The notes: generated from the sequence alone by a model not told the origin. Positions 14,726 through 23,379 are shown, numbered from the stretch's first letter. The stretch is 47,691 nt of DNA from Candidatus Uhrbacteria bacterium (GCA_018673485.1 JABHCP010000019.1:1-47691); one strand, 5' to 3'. Translations and numbers: made by a program.

Positions 14726-16444
14726 CTACCACGACCCTCCGCCTCCGCCTCCGAATCCTCCGCCAGATGACCCTCCACCGCCTGATGCGCCGGTTGAGTT
14801 TGGTGTTGAGGTAGCTGAACGAATCGAACTTGTGATTGAATTAAATTCTCCAGATGATGCGAGAACCATGAGTGGCATGTGCCCAGTGTACCAATCAGGG
14901 GCAGCTTGACTCACACCCTCGAATGTCTTAGCCCACTTCTGTACATCGTCAAATGCAATTGCGTAAGGCAAATAATCTGCAAAAATGTTCTCCTTCTCAT
15001 GCCAAGCACTGCGATACCGCTCAGCCGTGTGCATGAATTCCTTGAACCCAAGGATCTTTCTTTTAACTTCCAGTCCCTCAGGAGTCAGTGCTGGCATCAA
15101 AAATCCCAAAATCATTATCCCGATTCCGGATACTACGCCACACACTATGCTAAACAGGCCAAAGAAAGTTGGCACAATAACAACACTTAAACCACACAAA
15201 ATAAATCCGCCAATAATCACAGCACCTTGGCGCGCGAATGAATGCTCAACATAATAACCTTCTTGAACAACCCACTGCTGAACTATCTTACGCAATTCTA
15301 TTAACTTCTTTTTTTGAATTGTTCCCTTAATCCTAGAAAGTGGCTGCGGCTCCTTCCTTCCTTTGAATAAAATTTCATACAATTGTGCGTGCGCGACATC
15401 AAGCCCTTCCGGACCATCCTTAGGATGAAGAATGACCTCTGGACCCCGTCGAAGCAATTTAAATGCCTTATCTAGCTCCTGAGTCTCAACAGACAAGGCA
15501 CCGTCCACTGCCATCTGCACAATCATCGTTGCGAACAAATCCTTTTTTGGTTTTCCAAAAGCCATCCAACCCGCATAAACTGCTTTGATTCCAAGTGGCG
15601 GCTCATACTCAGCAATAATGCTGCGCGTCATCTTTGGATCTCTGCCATATCTCCACCACATCCAAAATGTAAGTACAAGTAATATTATCGGAACCAAGCC
15701 AAACCAATTATCAAGCACCAACCAAACAAATCTTTCAAATGCAGTAGGCTCATATATAAACCCCTTAGTGAACCCAACCGCAACTGTTAGAAAATCCTCA
15801 GCCTGAAACTGAGCAGTGTCACCCCGATCAAATTTTGTACAATCTTGTGCGGTAGACCCCAAAAAACCCGTGTAACACTCAAACTGCTCAACCACAGCTC
15901 CATCTGGCAAGATGATTGTCGCCGAGGTGTGATCGATAGGCACTTCCCACTCATCGCCTGTAACATTCCAATAAAACTCATCGTAATCATCAAAATACAA
16001 AAACACACGATCAACAGTGTAGGTTATTTCGTATGTATGGCTCTCAGTAATATAACGATCTGGATCTCCAATGCGAATGTTTACGTCACTGTATCCATAA
16101 GTTCGCTCAGTCTGCGCTGACCCGCCATCTTGCAAGACACTCAGAATATCCAAGTCTGTTTTATAGCTATTTCCGTATGAGTCAGTGTAACGTGTCGGAA
16201 TCTCACGATAAATTCCATGTTTTTCAATATTAAAAGTAGTATCAATCGTTTCAATTACAGTTATCGATGCATCTTCGTGAATCTGAACAACTGAGTCGAA
16301 GGAATCGATGGACCAGGTTGCAGCCTGTGTTGATACAGGCAGTAGTAAGTAGGTAGTAGCCAGTAGGAATGCAACGCTAATACAAATACCTATTCTTGTT
16401 GGCGACGTGCTCTTCAAATGTTGTAGCATAGATTGTTTCTCCAT
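14726..16444 (-). CDS. DUF2207 domain membrane protein
   Basis: 572 residues. Signal sequence to about residue 41 (QAA), then a beta-rich extracytoplasmic domain with the DUF2207 pattern (QIHEDASITVIETI, HGIYREIP), a transmembrane helix near 243-262, a cytoplasmic segment, two further helices, and a Gly/Ser-rich tail ending GGGGGGSW. Family function is unknown. The start lies inside the 3' end of mltG; ATG at 16429 is an alternative, and even then the overlap is about 50 bp. The signal-peptide codons coincide with a heptamer repeat (16340-16363). Confidence 0.85.
   Translation of the reverse strand: MEKQSMLQHLKSTSPTRIGICISVAFLLATTYLLLPVSTQAATWSIDSFDSVVQIHEDASITVIETIDTTFNIEKHGIYREIPTRYTDSYGNSYKTDLDILSVLQDGGSAQTERTYGYSDVNIRIGDPDRYITESHTYEITYTVDRVFLYFDDYDEFYWNVTGDEWEVPIDHTSATIILPDGAVVEQFECYTGFLGSTAQDCTKFDRGDTAQFQAEDFLTVAVGFTKGFIYEPTAFERFVWLVLDNWFGLVPIILLVLTFWMWWRYGRDPKMTRSIIAEYEPPLGIKAVYAGWMAFGKPKKDLFATMIVQMAVDGALSVETQELDKAFKLLRRGPEVILHPKDGPEGLDVAHAQLYEILFKGRKEPQPLSRIKGTIQKKKLIELRKIVQQWVVQEGYYVEHSFARQGAVIIGGFILCGLSVVIVPTFFGLFSIVCGVVSGIGIMILGFLMPALTPEGLEVKRKILGFKEFMHTAERYRSAWHEKENIFADYLPYAIAFDDVQKWAKTFEGVSQAAPDWYTGHMPLMVLASSGEFNSITSSIRSATSTPNSTGASGGGGSSGGGFGGGGGGSW
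16340..16363. repeat. Heptamer tandem repeat within coding DNA
   Basis: CAG, AAG, TAG and CAG at 16340, 16347, 16354 and 16361: 7-nt period, with consensus NAGTAGN. Confidence 0.6.
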
Positions 16445-17438
16445 CAGGAGTTGCTAAAAAGTAATAGTAATTTGTTGATGCTGGATGCATTGCAGCCTCC
16501 AATGCTGCAAACCCCGGGCTAGCAATCGGCCCCGGTGGCAAACTAGCGTACATATACGTGTTGTAAGGTGAATCTATTCCAAGATCCTCAGCTGAGACCG
16601 CGGGGTCATCATTTCCTGTGATGTAATTAACTGTCGCGCATGATTGAAGTGCCATGCCGGTGTTCAGCCTATTTTGAAAAATTCCCGAAACGATCTTCAT
16701 GTCGTCAGAGGTTGGAACCTCTTTCTCAATAACAGACGCCAGCGTTATCAACTCGTGTATCGTATCAAAACTTACATCGGAATATATTTGCTCCGCACTA
16801 TGATAGCCCTCTACGCCGTAAGATTTGACGACATTGGCAACCATCTCATCAGCCATAGTTGTTACGATATCCTCCGCTGTAGCGTCTGGATAGAATCTGT
16901 AAGTGTCGGGGAATAGATATCCCTCCAGATCAACAGAATCGGGCTTATTTACTCGAATAAAGTCAGAGCTCTGTTCCAGTGGTGAGCTAACTCCAATCCA
17001 ATAATCCCAGTCTTCTTGTGTAATTTCGAACTTAGACATAACGACCTCGCCGATTTGATCAAGTGAGTATCCTTCTGGAATCGTCATTGAAATATCAGCA
17101 CCAGCTGTGTACTCGGTCATCATGTCGATTAAATTTGCATAGCTAATCTTTGGCTGAAGCTGATAAACACCAGCGCGAATTGATCCAGCTGACCCATCAA
17201 GCTTTGCGTAGACTGTAAACCAAAAATCTGACGCAATAAGGCCTTGCTCTTCAAGCGCATCGGCAGCAGCGGAAAAACTAGTTCCCTGCTCGATCTCAAA
17301 TAAGACTGGGTCAATCTCACTGCTTGGGTCCTGAATCCAAAATCTGTAAGACTGTGTTGTAATTGTAATAAATACAATCGCGATCAAAATCGCTACCGCT
17401 ATCAAACTTGCAAATATTTTTTTCATTATATTATTCAT
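16377..17438 (-). CDS. mltG: Endolytic murein transglycosylase MltG (YceG-like)
   Basis: 353 residues: one N-terminal membrane helix, a LysM-like segment (about 45-100) and the catalytic domain with ASVIEKE (catalytic Glu), SPYNTYMYASLPPGPIASPG and EEHVANKNRY. MltG cleaves nascent glycan strands at the membrane and ends their polymerisation. It follows the half-MFS gene by 5 nt and overlaps the DUF2207 gene by 68 nt, in a run that also holds a sugar nucleotidyltransferase, consistent with envelope synthesis. M5 is an alternative start. Confidence 0.93.
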   Translation of the reverse strand: MNNIMKKIFASLIAVAILIAIVFITITTQSYRFWIQDPSSEIDPVLFEIEQGTSFSAAADALEEQGLIASDFWFTVYAKLDGSAGSIRAGVYQLQPKISYANLIDMMTEYTAGADISMTIPEGYSLDQIGEVVMSKFEITQEDWDYWIGVSSPLEQSSDFIRVNKPDSVDLEGYLFPDTYRFYPDATAEDIVTTMADEMVANVVKSYGVEGYHSAEQIYSDVSFDTIHELITLASVIEKEVPTSDDMKIVSGIFQNRLNTGMALQSCATVNYITGNDDPAVSAEDLGIDSPYNTYMYASLPPGPIASPGFAALEAAMHPASTNYYYFLATPDGETIYATTFEEHVANKNRYLY

Positions 17439-17443
17439 ATCAA

Positions 17444-18010
17444 CTATTCTCGTAAAAATAACATTTCAAAGAAGCTAGCCATACACAATGAACCCATCAA
17501 GATAAACAACACATCAAACCCAGCCCAATTCACAACGATACCTCCCACAATAGCGCCTGCAAACATCGTAAAATAACGAACCGACTCAAATGAGCCCCAC
17601 TCTGCCTGCTCTTCTGCTTTATTTATATTATTAGCGAATAATGCATCGAAAGAAGGATAAATGATTGCATCAGCTAAACCTAAGAATATCTGAATTAGGA
17701 TAAGGTGCCAAAATGAGAAAGCGAAAATTAATGAAAAATACCCCAAGCCTATCATCAAATACCCCACTGTTAAAAGACGTTTATTGCAATTTAGCTTACC
17801 AATCAATCTATTAATAGAAAGTGATCCCAGACTTGCGGTAAGATAAAAAACTGACACTATGATGGAAACGTGCAACACGGATCCCCCCATCGAATTAATA
17901 AAAAGTGCATAAATTGGGACAAGCATGAACGTAGAAAGCATGACCAAACTATTGATAATTAAGTACGCATGCCTCGCCCTATTCTTTTTTTTCTTGAATG
18001 AAAAAAACAT
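17444..18010 (-). CDS. Half-size major facilitator superfamily protein (six helices)
   Basis: 188 residues, about half a normal MFS transporter, with six helices and a clean start (MFFSFKKKKNR). It is a paralogue of the 27182-27760 protein; both share PIYALF, GYLM..LG.F, a FDA motif and an EW...ES..YFT stretch. Two intact paralogues of this length argue for a genuine six-helix protein that would dimerise, rather than a truncated gene. Substrate unknown. It lies between the nucleotidyltransferase and mltG genes with 5-8 nt gaps. Confidence 0.8.
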   Translation of the reverse strand: MFFSFKKKKNRARHAYLIINSLVMLSTFMLVPIYALFINSMGGSVLHVSIIVSVFYLTASLGSLSINRLIGKLNCNKRLLTVGYLMIGLGYFSLIFAFSFWHLILIQIFLGLADAIIYPSFDALFANNINKAEEQAEWGSFESVRYFTMFAGAIVGGIVVNWAGFDVLFILMGSLCMASFFEMLFLRE

Positions 18011-18018
18011 ATATTATT

Positions 18019-18774
18019 TTAAATATCAATTAAAAGATTATCTTCAATGAATTTAGCCACTCGATCTAATCGTTCGTGAGTTCCGGAATCAAACCAAGGT
18101 TCAGTTGCATGATAGAATCCAAGATCATTATTACTCTTGTCTAACAAAGGCCAGATGTCAGCTTCGTTGGAGATTGGAGATTGCTCGGGAATTAAATCTT
18201 TAACTTGTGGTGTCATTATATACCAACCGGATGAAACGAATATCGAATCACGATCTTTAAGGTGTGGCGTGCACTCACTTCGATCAACATAATTTGTAAG
18301 TTGCTCCTTCTGATCATCGTGCAACAAAACCTCATAAGCCGCATGTTTATCAACCGGAATTTCTATCGCCGCGATTGTAGCTGCGCCATCGATCTTTTTG
18401 TGCCTACCCATAAACTCAGCCAAGTCGATCCAAAAAAGATTGTCAGCATTTGCGAGAATGAACTGATCATCAAGTTGGTCCCAATCGACCAACTGACTCC
18501 AACCTCCAGTTCCCATCGGCTCGGGTTCCACAAGATACGAAATCTGCATTCCAAAATCAGACCCATCACCAAAATGATCCTTGATCTGATCGCCCATGTG
18601 AGCAACAGCTAAAGCAACATTGGTAATTCCGTGATTTTTAAGATGTTCAAGAACATATTCAATCATCGGCCGGCCGTGAATCGGCACCATTGGCTTTGGG
18701 CAATTATCAGTTAAAGGCGCCAGCCTTGTGCCCCTTCCGCCAGCTAGTAAAATTGCTTGAATTTTCTCATTCAT
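18019..18774 (-). CDS. Nucleotidyltransferase, sugar-1-phosphate type
   Basis: 251 residues from MNEKIQAILLAGGRGTRLAPLT, the diphosphate-binding signature of RmlA/ManC-like enzymes, followed by CPKPMVPI, the EPEPMGTGG loop, ANADNLF (metal site) and WFDSGT. It activates a sugar 1-phosphate with an NTP, for cell-wall or surface glycans. The longer ORF-track start (18837) would run into the palindrome array. ATG at 18774 is preferred because TCGACA-17-TACAAT ends 9 nt before it. First gene of the 18.8-13.9 kb run. Confidence 0.9.
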   Translation of the reverse strand: MNEKIQAILLAGGRGTRLAPLTDNCPKPMVPIHGRPMIEYVLEHLKNHGITNVALAVAHMGDQIKDHFGDGSDFGMQISYLVEPEPMGTGGWSQLVDWDQLDDQFILANADNLFWIDLAEFMGRHKKIDGAATIAAIEIPVDKHAAYEVLLHDDQKEQLTNYVDRSECTPHLKDRDSIFVSSGWYIMTPQVKDLIPEQSPISNEADIWPLLDKSNNDLGFYHATEPWFDSGTHERLDRVAKFIEDNLLIDI

Positions 18775-18783
18775 AATAGAAAT

Positions 18784-18812
18784 ATTGTAACTTTTTGACC
18801 CAATTGTGTCGA
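18784..18812 (-). promoter_or_regulatory. Leaderless promoter of the nucleotidyltransferase operon
   Basis: Minus strand TCGACA, 17-nt spacer, TACAAT, then 9 nt to ATG. The 15-nt palindrome array lies directly upstream. Confidence 0.65.
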
Positions 18813-18820
18813 ATAATTTC

Positions 18821-18863
18821 AAGGTCTGACCTTGCAAGGTCTGGCCTTGGGAGGTTAGACCTC
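18821..18863. repeat. 15-nt-period quasi-palindrome array, 3 units
   Basis: AAGGTC-T-GACCTT, AAGGTC-T-GGCCTT and GAGGTT-A-GACCTC start at 18821, 18836 and 18851. A DnaA-box sequence TGTGGATAA follows at 18866-18874. Confidence 0.8.
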
Positions 18864-18884
18864 GCTGTGGATAAATAGCATAAA

Positions 18885-18906
18885 CCCTGTACCAGGCGGT
18901 ACAGGG
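18885..18906 (-). terminator. Terminator after the small membrane gene
   Basis: CCCTGTACC-AGGC-GGTACAGGG, perfect 9-bp stem; minus-strand tail TTTATGCTATTTAT. Confidence 0.75.
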
Positions 18907-18961
18907 CGCGGCCCTACGCGAGTGAGGCGTGAGGTACTAGAGCAATCGATTCGATCGAATG

Positions 18962-19237
18962 CTAGAACGTGAGGCTGTAACGGTAGAGACATGCGAAGCC
19001 GATGGCACCGATGGCACAAACTATGAACGATACCTTGGCACGGTCTTTCCAAGAATCTACTCTGGCACCATGAGTTAAGAACCATTTCTTGTGTTCAGGA
19101 ATCATATTGTAGGAATCGCGAAGCATATTTCTGACGCTTCCCAGCCTACGCAGTTCATAGATCTTACATACATGTACCGTCATGCTTACGGTGGCAAGAA
19201 GTCCGAAAAATACAGCGAAACCAGCAAACGCGATCAT
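18962..19237 (-). CDS. Small two-helix membrane protein (91 aa)
   Basis: The ORF track starts at 19255. ATG at 19237, directly behind GGGAGGAAGG, is the likely start. The first helix is MIAFAGFAVFFGLLATVSMTV, then a charged loop of about 40 residues (KIYELRRLGSVRNML...), then a second helix VSFIVCAIGAIGFACLY. It is the last of four tandem tiny membrane genes and has its own terminators on both sides. No family recognised. Confidence 0.65.
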   Translation of the reverse strand: MIAFAGFAVFFGLLATVSMTVHVCKIYELRRLGSVRNMLRDSYNMIPEHKKWFLTHGARVDSWKDRAKVSFIVCAIGAIGFACLYRYSLTF

Positions 19238-19286
19238 CCTTCCTCCCAGGATCACGAAGTTCTTAAAGATCTAACCAAAATGCCAA

Positions 19287-19325
19287 CAAAAAAGCAAACA
19301 GCTCTGCACCACACGGCGCAGAGCA
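19287..19325 (-). terminator. Terminator between small membrane genes
   Basis: Minus strand GCTCTGC ... GCAGAGC followed by TGTTTGCTTTTTTG. Confidence 0.75.
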
Positions 19326-19362
19326 CAAAGCAGCCACGAGGGACCACAAAAGTACAGATCGA

Positions 19363-19584
19363 TCACCCAACAATGTTTGGCAAGCGCCAAAATGTGACAA
19401 CGATGACGGCAATGAAGCCAGTGATGGTCACAGATCCTAGCGCGAGTGACGCTAGAAACCACCACCAACACGACTCTCTTTTCTCTGAACGCTCCATGGT
19501 CTTTCTCCTGGTGTAGTCATAACCCCAAAGTGCGATCGTGGACAATGCAATCATGAGGATCGCAACTGCTGGCGGAACAAGCAT
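19363..19584 (-). CDS. Small two-helix membrane protein (73 aa), paralogue of 19699-19920
   Basis: 73 residues starting MLVPPAVAILMIALSTIALWGY and ending VVTFWRLPNIVG. Length, the VPP start and the VVTFW.LP.I.G end match the neighbour at 19699-19920, also 73 residues from its corrected start. Two helices are joined by a basic loop (YTRRKTMERSEKRES). GGAGGGGAG directly precedes the ATG. The gene stands between two terminators, so it is a separate transcription unit. Function unknown. Confidence 0.7.
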   Translation of the reverse strand: MLVPPAVAILMIALSTIALWGYDYTRRKTMERSEKRESCWWWFLASLALGSVTITGFIAVIVVTFWRLPNIVG

Positions 19585-19630
19585 CTCCCCTCCGTGGAAG
19601 TAGTTCCATACAATTTAATCATCAGATAAA

Positions 19631-19667
19631 TTAAAAAGCAAATTCCGCAGCCCCGAAGGACTGCGGA
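19631..19667 (-). terminator. Terminator between the two 73-aa paralogues
   Basis: Minus strand TCCGCAG-TCCTTCGGGG-CTGCGGA followed by ATTTGCTTTTTAATT. Confidence 0.75.
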
Positions 19668-19698
19668 CGGGAGTATTAACCTGTTTGACCGGCAAGGA

Positions 19699-19920
19699 TC
19701 AACCGATGATCACAGGCAAATTCCAGAACGTGACGACACACAAGATCGTGAATAGGGTGAAGCCCAGCACAATCAGTCCTCTCTGAATCCACATCATGCG
19801 TGCAGCTCGCCAAGGCTCAACGCCAGGACGCATGCGCCGTCTGTCGATCCAAGAAGCGAGCATCACGATACCAAGAACTGAAACAAGAAGAACAATTACC
19901 ACAATGGGCGGAACGATCAT
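19699..19920 (-). CDS. Small two-helix membrane protein (73 aa)
   Basis: The ORF track starts at 19947. ATG at 19920 follows AGGAGGTG at 5 nt and gives a 73-residue protein equal in length to its paralogue. MIVPPIVVIVLLVSVLGIVMLA, an Arg-rich loop (DRRRMRPGVEPWRAARMM), and a second helix ending VVTFWNLPVIIG. The ribosome site overlaps the stop codon (TAGGAGG) of the preceding gene, so the two are coupled. Function unknown. Confidence 0.7.
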   Translation of the reverse strand: MIVPPIVVIVLLVSVLGIVMLASWIDRRRMRPGVEPWRAARMMWIQRGLIVLGFTLFTILCVVTFWNLPVIIG

Positions 19921-19930
19921 TACGCACCTC

Positions 19931-20170
19931 CTAGAACTGAGATCCAAGTGTCATGCAAAGCGTCAGTCCTATGACTATGACTAGTCGGCAGGCGACATCA
20001 TCAATGCGCACCCACCACTCGTTGATGTTGTCGGAAAAGTCATAACGACCACTGATACGCTTGAATAGTTTTTGACGCCAGTGACTCCATGCGACCAAAA
20101 TAGCCACAAGAACGCACACAGATGGAACAACGATAAACCAAACCGTGAATCCAGTAAAAGCTTCGATCAC
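19931..20170 (-). CDS. Small two-helix membrane protein (79 aa)
   Basis: GTG at 20170 follows GGAGGTG at 5 nt and is preferred over the ORF-track start at 20251, which would include the upstream gene's terminator. The product begins VIEAFTGFTVWFIVVPSVCVLVAILVAW, has a charged loop of about 30 residues and a second helix LVIVIGLTLCMTL. It is first in the array and overlaps the ribosome site of the next gene. No family recognised. Confidence 0.6.
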   Translation of the reverse strand: MIEAFTGFTVWFIVVPSVCVLVAILVAWSHWRQKLFKRISGRYDFSDNINEWWVRIDDVACRLVIVIGLTLCMTLGSQF

Positions 20171-20219
20171 ATCACACCTCCGAAGTGAGTAATTCAAATA
20201 TATTAAATCAATTTGCAAA

Positions 20220-20243
20220 CAAAAAAGCAACCCGAACGGGTGC
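20220..20243 (-). terminator. Terminator of the PAP2 gene
   Basis: Minus strand GCACCCG-TT-CGGGTTGC with a bulge, followed by TTTTTTG. Confidence 0.6.
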
Positions 20244-20268
20244 TCGATCAATAATTAAATAGAGCTAT

Positions 20269-20769
20269 CTAACTAAGATAAAAAAATGCAACTGATATCA
20301 AAACTCCAAGCAATGAGCCGGCGAGGACATCCAAAAAATAATGCACCCCAACCACAATGCGTGACCAGGCGATGTATAGTGCCAACAGATAAAATGCGAT
20401 CACAAAAGCCCAGGCGTGTTCCAAACTTGAATTACAAAATGCGTACGATAGTACTGTCGCAAATGAAAAGCTTGCAGCAGCATGCACTGATGGAAAAGAG
20501 TAAGTTTTGATTGCCAAATGATACATCGTCTTATCTTCAGGTGGTCTATGCCGCTTAATCAAAAACTGAAGCAACAAAGACAAGCCAGTCGCGATAATGA
20601 CTGGTGACACCCAAAAAAATACTTTGGACGTATCGTTAACAACGAACAAAAGTCCGATCATTATCAGTCCGTACAAATACAATCCAAGTTCAGAAATATG
20701 TGACCAAAAAGAATACTCAGGATGAAAAGCATTTTGAATTTTGGAAGAAACCCGTTCGTCCCATTTCAT
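20269..20769 (-). CDS. PAP2-family membrane phosphatase
   Basis: 166 residues, about five helices. The three phosphatase motifs are present: LIKRHRPPE (K..RP), SFPSVHAAAS (PSxH) and SRIVVGVHYFLDVLAG (SR...GVHY..D). The family dephosphorylates lipid phosphates such as undecaprenyl diphosphate or phosphatidic acid at the membrane. Recycling of the peptidoglycan lipid carrier is the likely use next to wall genes. TATACT with an extended TG lies 9 nt before the ATG (leaderless). Confidence 0.9.
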   Translation of the reverse strand: MKWDERVSSKIQNAFHPEYSFWSHISELGLYLYGLIMIGLLFVVNDTSKVFFWVSPVIIATGLSLLLQFLIKRHRPPEDKTMYHLAIKTYSFPSVHAAASFSFATVLSYAFCNSSLEHAWAFVIAFYLLALYIAWSRIVVGVHYFLDVLAGSLLGVLISVAFFYLS

Positions 20770-20778
20770 AGTGTTATC

Positions 20779-20784
20779 AGTATA
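20779..20784 (-). promoter_or_regulatory. Leaderless-type -10 element (PAP2 gene)
   Basis: Minus strand TGATATACT, 9 nt, ATG. No good -35. Confidence 0.55.
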
Positions 20785-20814
20785 TCACGTTGAAGTCTAA
20801 CCATTTCGACGCCT

Positions 20815-20876
20815 GAGAGAAATCTTCTTAAACCTAGAGATCTCTCGTCGCTTCACTCCTCGAGATGGGAATGGAG
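20815..20876. repeat. Degenerate palindromic element, copy 1
   Basis: GAGAGAAATCTTCT ... AGATCTCTC ... TCGAGATGG. The same three blocks in the same order recur at 33903-33960. Confidence 0.6.
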
Positions 20877-20894
20877 AGGTAGCCAATCGAAATA

Positions 20895-20924
20895 AAAAAC
20901 CGCGCAATTGCTCGCGCGGTTTTT
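20895..20924 (-). terminator. Terminator of the 267-aa protein gene
   Basis: AAAAACCGCGC-AATTGCTC-GCGCGGTTTTT, symmetric and strong. Confidence 0.85.
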
Positions 20925-20932
20925 CTAAATGT

Positions 20933-21736
20933 CTATTCTATGCAATATCGCTCGTAATTGACCAACTGCTTTTGATCTGAGCTGCTGGAATGAAAATTAT
21001 CACCTGGCTCTTCATAGACTGCTGCCTGGAAGCACTCATCGCTCAGCCACTGGATTGTGTACCCATATGCTCCATACAACGTATCGTCACTTTGATACTG
21101 CGAGTAATACTGGCCATCTCCCAATTCCCCGACCATGGTTCGCTCGCCAGTCAAGAGATCAATAACCCCAGCAGCTCGCAGATCATCACCAGCAACAGAA
21201 TTATCATACAAAACTGCCATCTTTGTTTGATCGTCAGATACTTCACGCGCATCTCCATTGGCCGGAAGCAAATCATTAAATGAAGCTTTCTCTGACGTCT
21301 TTGTGGCAACATCTAAAACTGATACTGAATAACCAATGTCGTCAATTCCCGTGATTGATGAGTAAAAAATACGCCCATCATAGTTTAACTGCGGAGCGGC
21401 AACAAGCTGTACTGGCACCTGCTGATATGAGATCACTAGCGACTCTTCGTTTGAGCAACGATCAACCATCCATAATGAAGTCTGACCATTTTCGATCGTG
21501 TCAGTGAAGAAAAATGGTGTATTGCAAACCTCGTTGCATTCTTGATCGTCAATCATACCAACCTCGGTCGACCCAACCTCGGCAGCGGACTCAGGCCAAT
21601 ATAAAAATCCTGCGATCGCGCTTACAGCTATAACAACTAACAATACAATCGATATTACGATCCAAACGATCGGTGATCTGTGTCCCACATGTGGCTCGGG
21701 TTGAACCTGTGGTTGTTCTGGAATTTGTTCAGGCAT
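20933..21736 (-). CDS. Membrane-anchored extracytoplasmic protein, unknown function
   Basis: 267 residues. A Pro/Gln-rich cytoplasmic start (MPEQIPEQPQVQPEP), one helix (VWIVISIVLLVVIAVSAIAGFLYW), then an exported domain of about 210 residues rich in beta strands, with Cys in CNEVC and scattered singly. Repeating patterns such as DGRIFYSSI, DQTKMAVLYD and DTLYGAYGY resemble TolB/propeller-like blades but are too few to call. A nonamer repeat lies just upstream. It follows gpmI by 50 nt. Confidence 0.65.
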   Translation of the reverse strand: MPEQIPEQPQVQPEPHVGHRSPIVWIVISIVLLVVIAVSAIAGFLYWPESAAEVGSTEVGMIDDQECNEVCNTPFFFTDTIENGQTSLWMVDRCSNEESLVISYQQVPVQLVAAPQLNYDGRIFYSSITGIDDIGYSVSVLDVATKTSEKASFNDLLPANGDAREVSDDQTKMAVLYDNSVAGDDLRAAGVIDLLTGERTMVGELGDGQYYSQYQSDDTLYGAYGYTIQWLSDECFQAAVYEEPGDNFHSSSSDQKQLVNYERYCIE

Positions 21737-21743
21737 AGGAAAT

Positions 21744-21778
21744 GTTTAAATTGTTTAAATGTTTAAATTGTTTATTTC
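21744..21778. repeat. Nonamer tandem repeat GTTTAAATT
   Basis: GTTTAAATT, GTTTAAAT, GTTTAAATT, GTTTATTTC: period 9 with one octamer, between gpmI and the 267-aa gene. Confidence 0.7.
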
Positions 21779-21786
21779 AATTCCAT

Positions 21787-23379
21787 CTAGTCGACCAGTA
21801 CACTGCCGGTCATCTCCTCTGGTGGATCGATACCTAGCATAGTCAGGAATGTTGGAGCGATATCGGAGAGCATTCCCATTGGTGGAACGCGTGAGAGGTC
21901 CTTGCTTGGAATGTCGCCCGTTACTCCAGACTTTCCTTCCAACCTGTTTGCGACCACCCAAAGTGGCACTGGATTTGTACTGTGCTCTTTATCAATTCCG
22001 CCAGTTTGCAAGTTCTTAACTTCCTCTGCATTACCATGGTCTGCCGTCACCATCATCATTCCGTCTTGCTTTAAAACTTCCTTCACAACCCTACCAAGGC
22101 AATCATCAACCACCTCTACCGCCTTAATAGTCGCCTCGAGGTTTCCCGTGTGCGCGATCATGTCGGGGTTTGCGTAGTTAACAATAATTACATCATAATT
22201 CCCGGTCTTAACTTCTTTCACCAATCTGTCAGTTAGCTTGTAGGCAGACATCTCTGGCTGTTGATCGTAACGAGAAACATGTGGTGAGGGAATTATTATG
22301 TGATCTTCCTGCGCAAAAGGTTTCTCGCGCTTGCCGTTGAAAAAGTAAGTTACGTGCGCGTACTTTTCAGTTTCAGCAATACGCAATTGAACAAGCTTTT
22401 TCTCGGCAATAATTTCACAAAGTGTTCTTTCAAGTTTTTCTTGGGGGTACGCAACACTAATTGGTAATCCACGCTCATACTCTGTCATAGCCGTGAAATG
22501 CAAATCGTCAATGTATTCACGCTCAAATTTATGAAACGCCGGCAACACAAAAGCCTTGGTAAGCTGACGCGCCCGGCCTGATCGATAGTTATAGAAAATA
22601 ATTGAATCTCCCTCTTTCACCTTCGCAACTGGCTCATCTCGCTTTGTGATAACGATCGGAACAAACTCCTCATCGTATACTTCTTTTGCGTAAGATGCTT
22701 TTATCGCCTCGATCGGTTGCTCAAAAGTTTGCACAGATGTTCCGTCGACCATCGCACTGTAAGTTTTTTGAGTGCGATCCCAACGGTTGTCACGATCCAT
22801 TGCATAGTATCTACCCGATATCGTTGCAATTCTTCCAATCCGCAATTCTTCAATCTTACTCTCGAGCGCTTCTATAAACTCGATCCCTGAATTGTAAAGT
22901 GAATCACGGCCATCTAAAAATACGTGGATAGCAACATCTTTAACGCCCTGCTTCTTTGCCAACTCCATGAGCGCATAGCAATGCCGATTGTAACCATGAA
23001 CCTTACCGGCTGAAAGCACTCCCATAAGATGCAACGTCCCTCCAGTCTTCTTCACGTGCTCAGTAGCTTCAATAAATTTTTCATTTTCAAAAAAATCTCC
23101 ATCCTCAATTGATCGATCGATCTTTGGCAAATCCTGATAGTGAATTCGCCCCGCCCCAATTGTAAGATGACCAACCTCTGAGTTCCCCATTTCTCCCCAA
23201 GGCAAACCAACCGTCTCACCCGCAGCGCGCAAAAGCATTGTCGGATAACGCTGTGTCAACATGTCGAGCGTTGGTGTTTTTGCCTTTGTGATAGCGTTCC
23301 CCGGCGCATCTGGTGCAATTCCAAAACCATCAAGAACAACAAGCACAGCCGGTCGCGGTCGTTTTTTCTTCTCTGGCAT
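21787..23379 (-). CDS. gpmI: 2,3-bisphosphoglycerate-independent phosphoglycerate mutase
   Basis: 530 residues, full length for GpmI. VLVVLDGFG (metal site), GEMGNSEVGH with the phosphoserine nucleophile, SGRYYAMDRDNRWDR, PDMIAHTGN and VTADHGNAEEV (second metal site). It interconverts 3- and 2-phosphoglycerate in glycolysis with Mn. The usual GGVHSH segment reads AGKVHGYNRH here, a modest deviation. TATAAT with an extended TG lies 9 nt before the ATG, and heptamer repeats occupy the -35 region. Confidence 0.95.
   Translation of the reverse strand: MPEKKKRPRPAVLVVLDGFGIAPDAPGNAITKAKTPTLDMLTQRYPTMLLRAAGETVGLPWGEMGNSEVGHLTIGAGRIHYQDLPKIDRSIEDGDFFENEKFIEATEHVKKTGGTLHLMGVLSAGKVHGYNRHCYALMELAKKQGVKDVAIHVFLDGRDSLYNSGIEFIEALESKIEELRIGRIATISGRYYAMDRDNRWDRTQKTYSAMVDGTSVQTFEQPIEAIKASYAKEVYDEEFVPIVITKRDEPVAKVKEGDSIIFYNYRSGRARQLTKAFVLPAFHKFEREYIDDLHFTAMTEYERGLPISVAYPQEKLERTLCEIIAEKKLVQLRIAETEKYAHVTYFFNGKREKPFAQEDHIIIPSPHVSRYDQQPEMSAYKLTDRLVKEVKTGNYDVIIVNYANPDMIAHTGNLEATIKAVEVVDDCLGRVVKEVLKQDGMMMVTADHGNAEEVKNLQTGGIDKEHSTNPVPLWVVANRLEGKSGVTGDIPSKDLSRVPPMGMLSDIAPTFLTMLGIDPPEEMTGSVLVD

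Noticed and set aside
14357-14770. 137-aa Ser-rich plus-strand ORF
   Set aside because: Lies antisense over the HAD-like and DUF2207 genes, low complexity, without a ribosome site.
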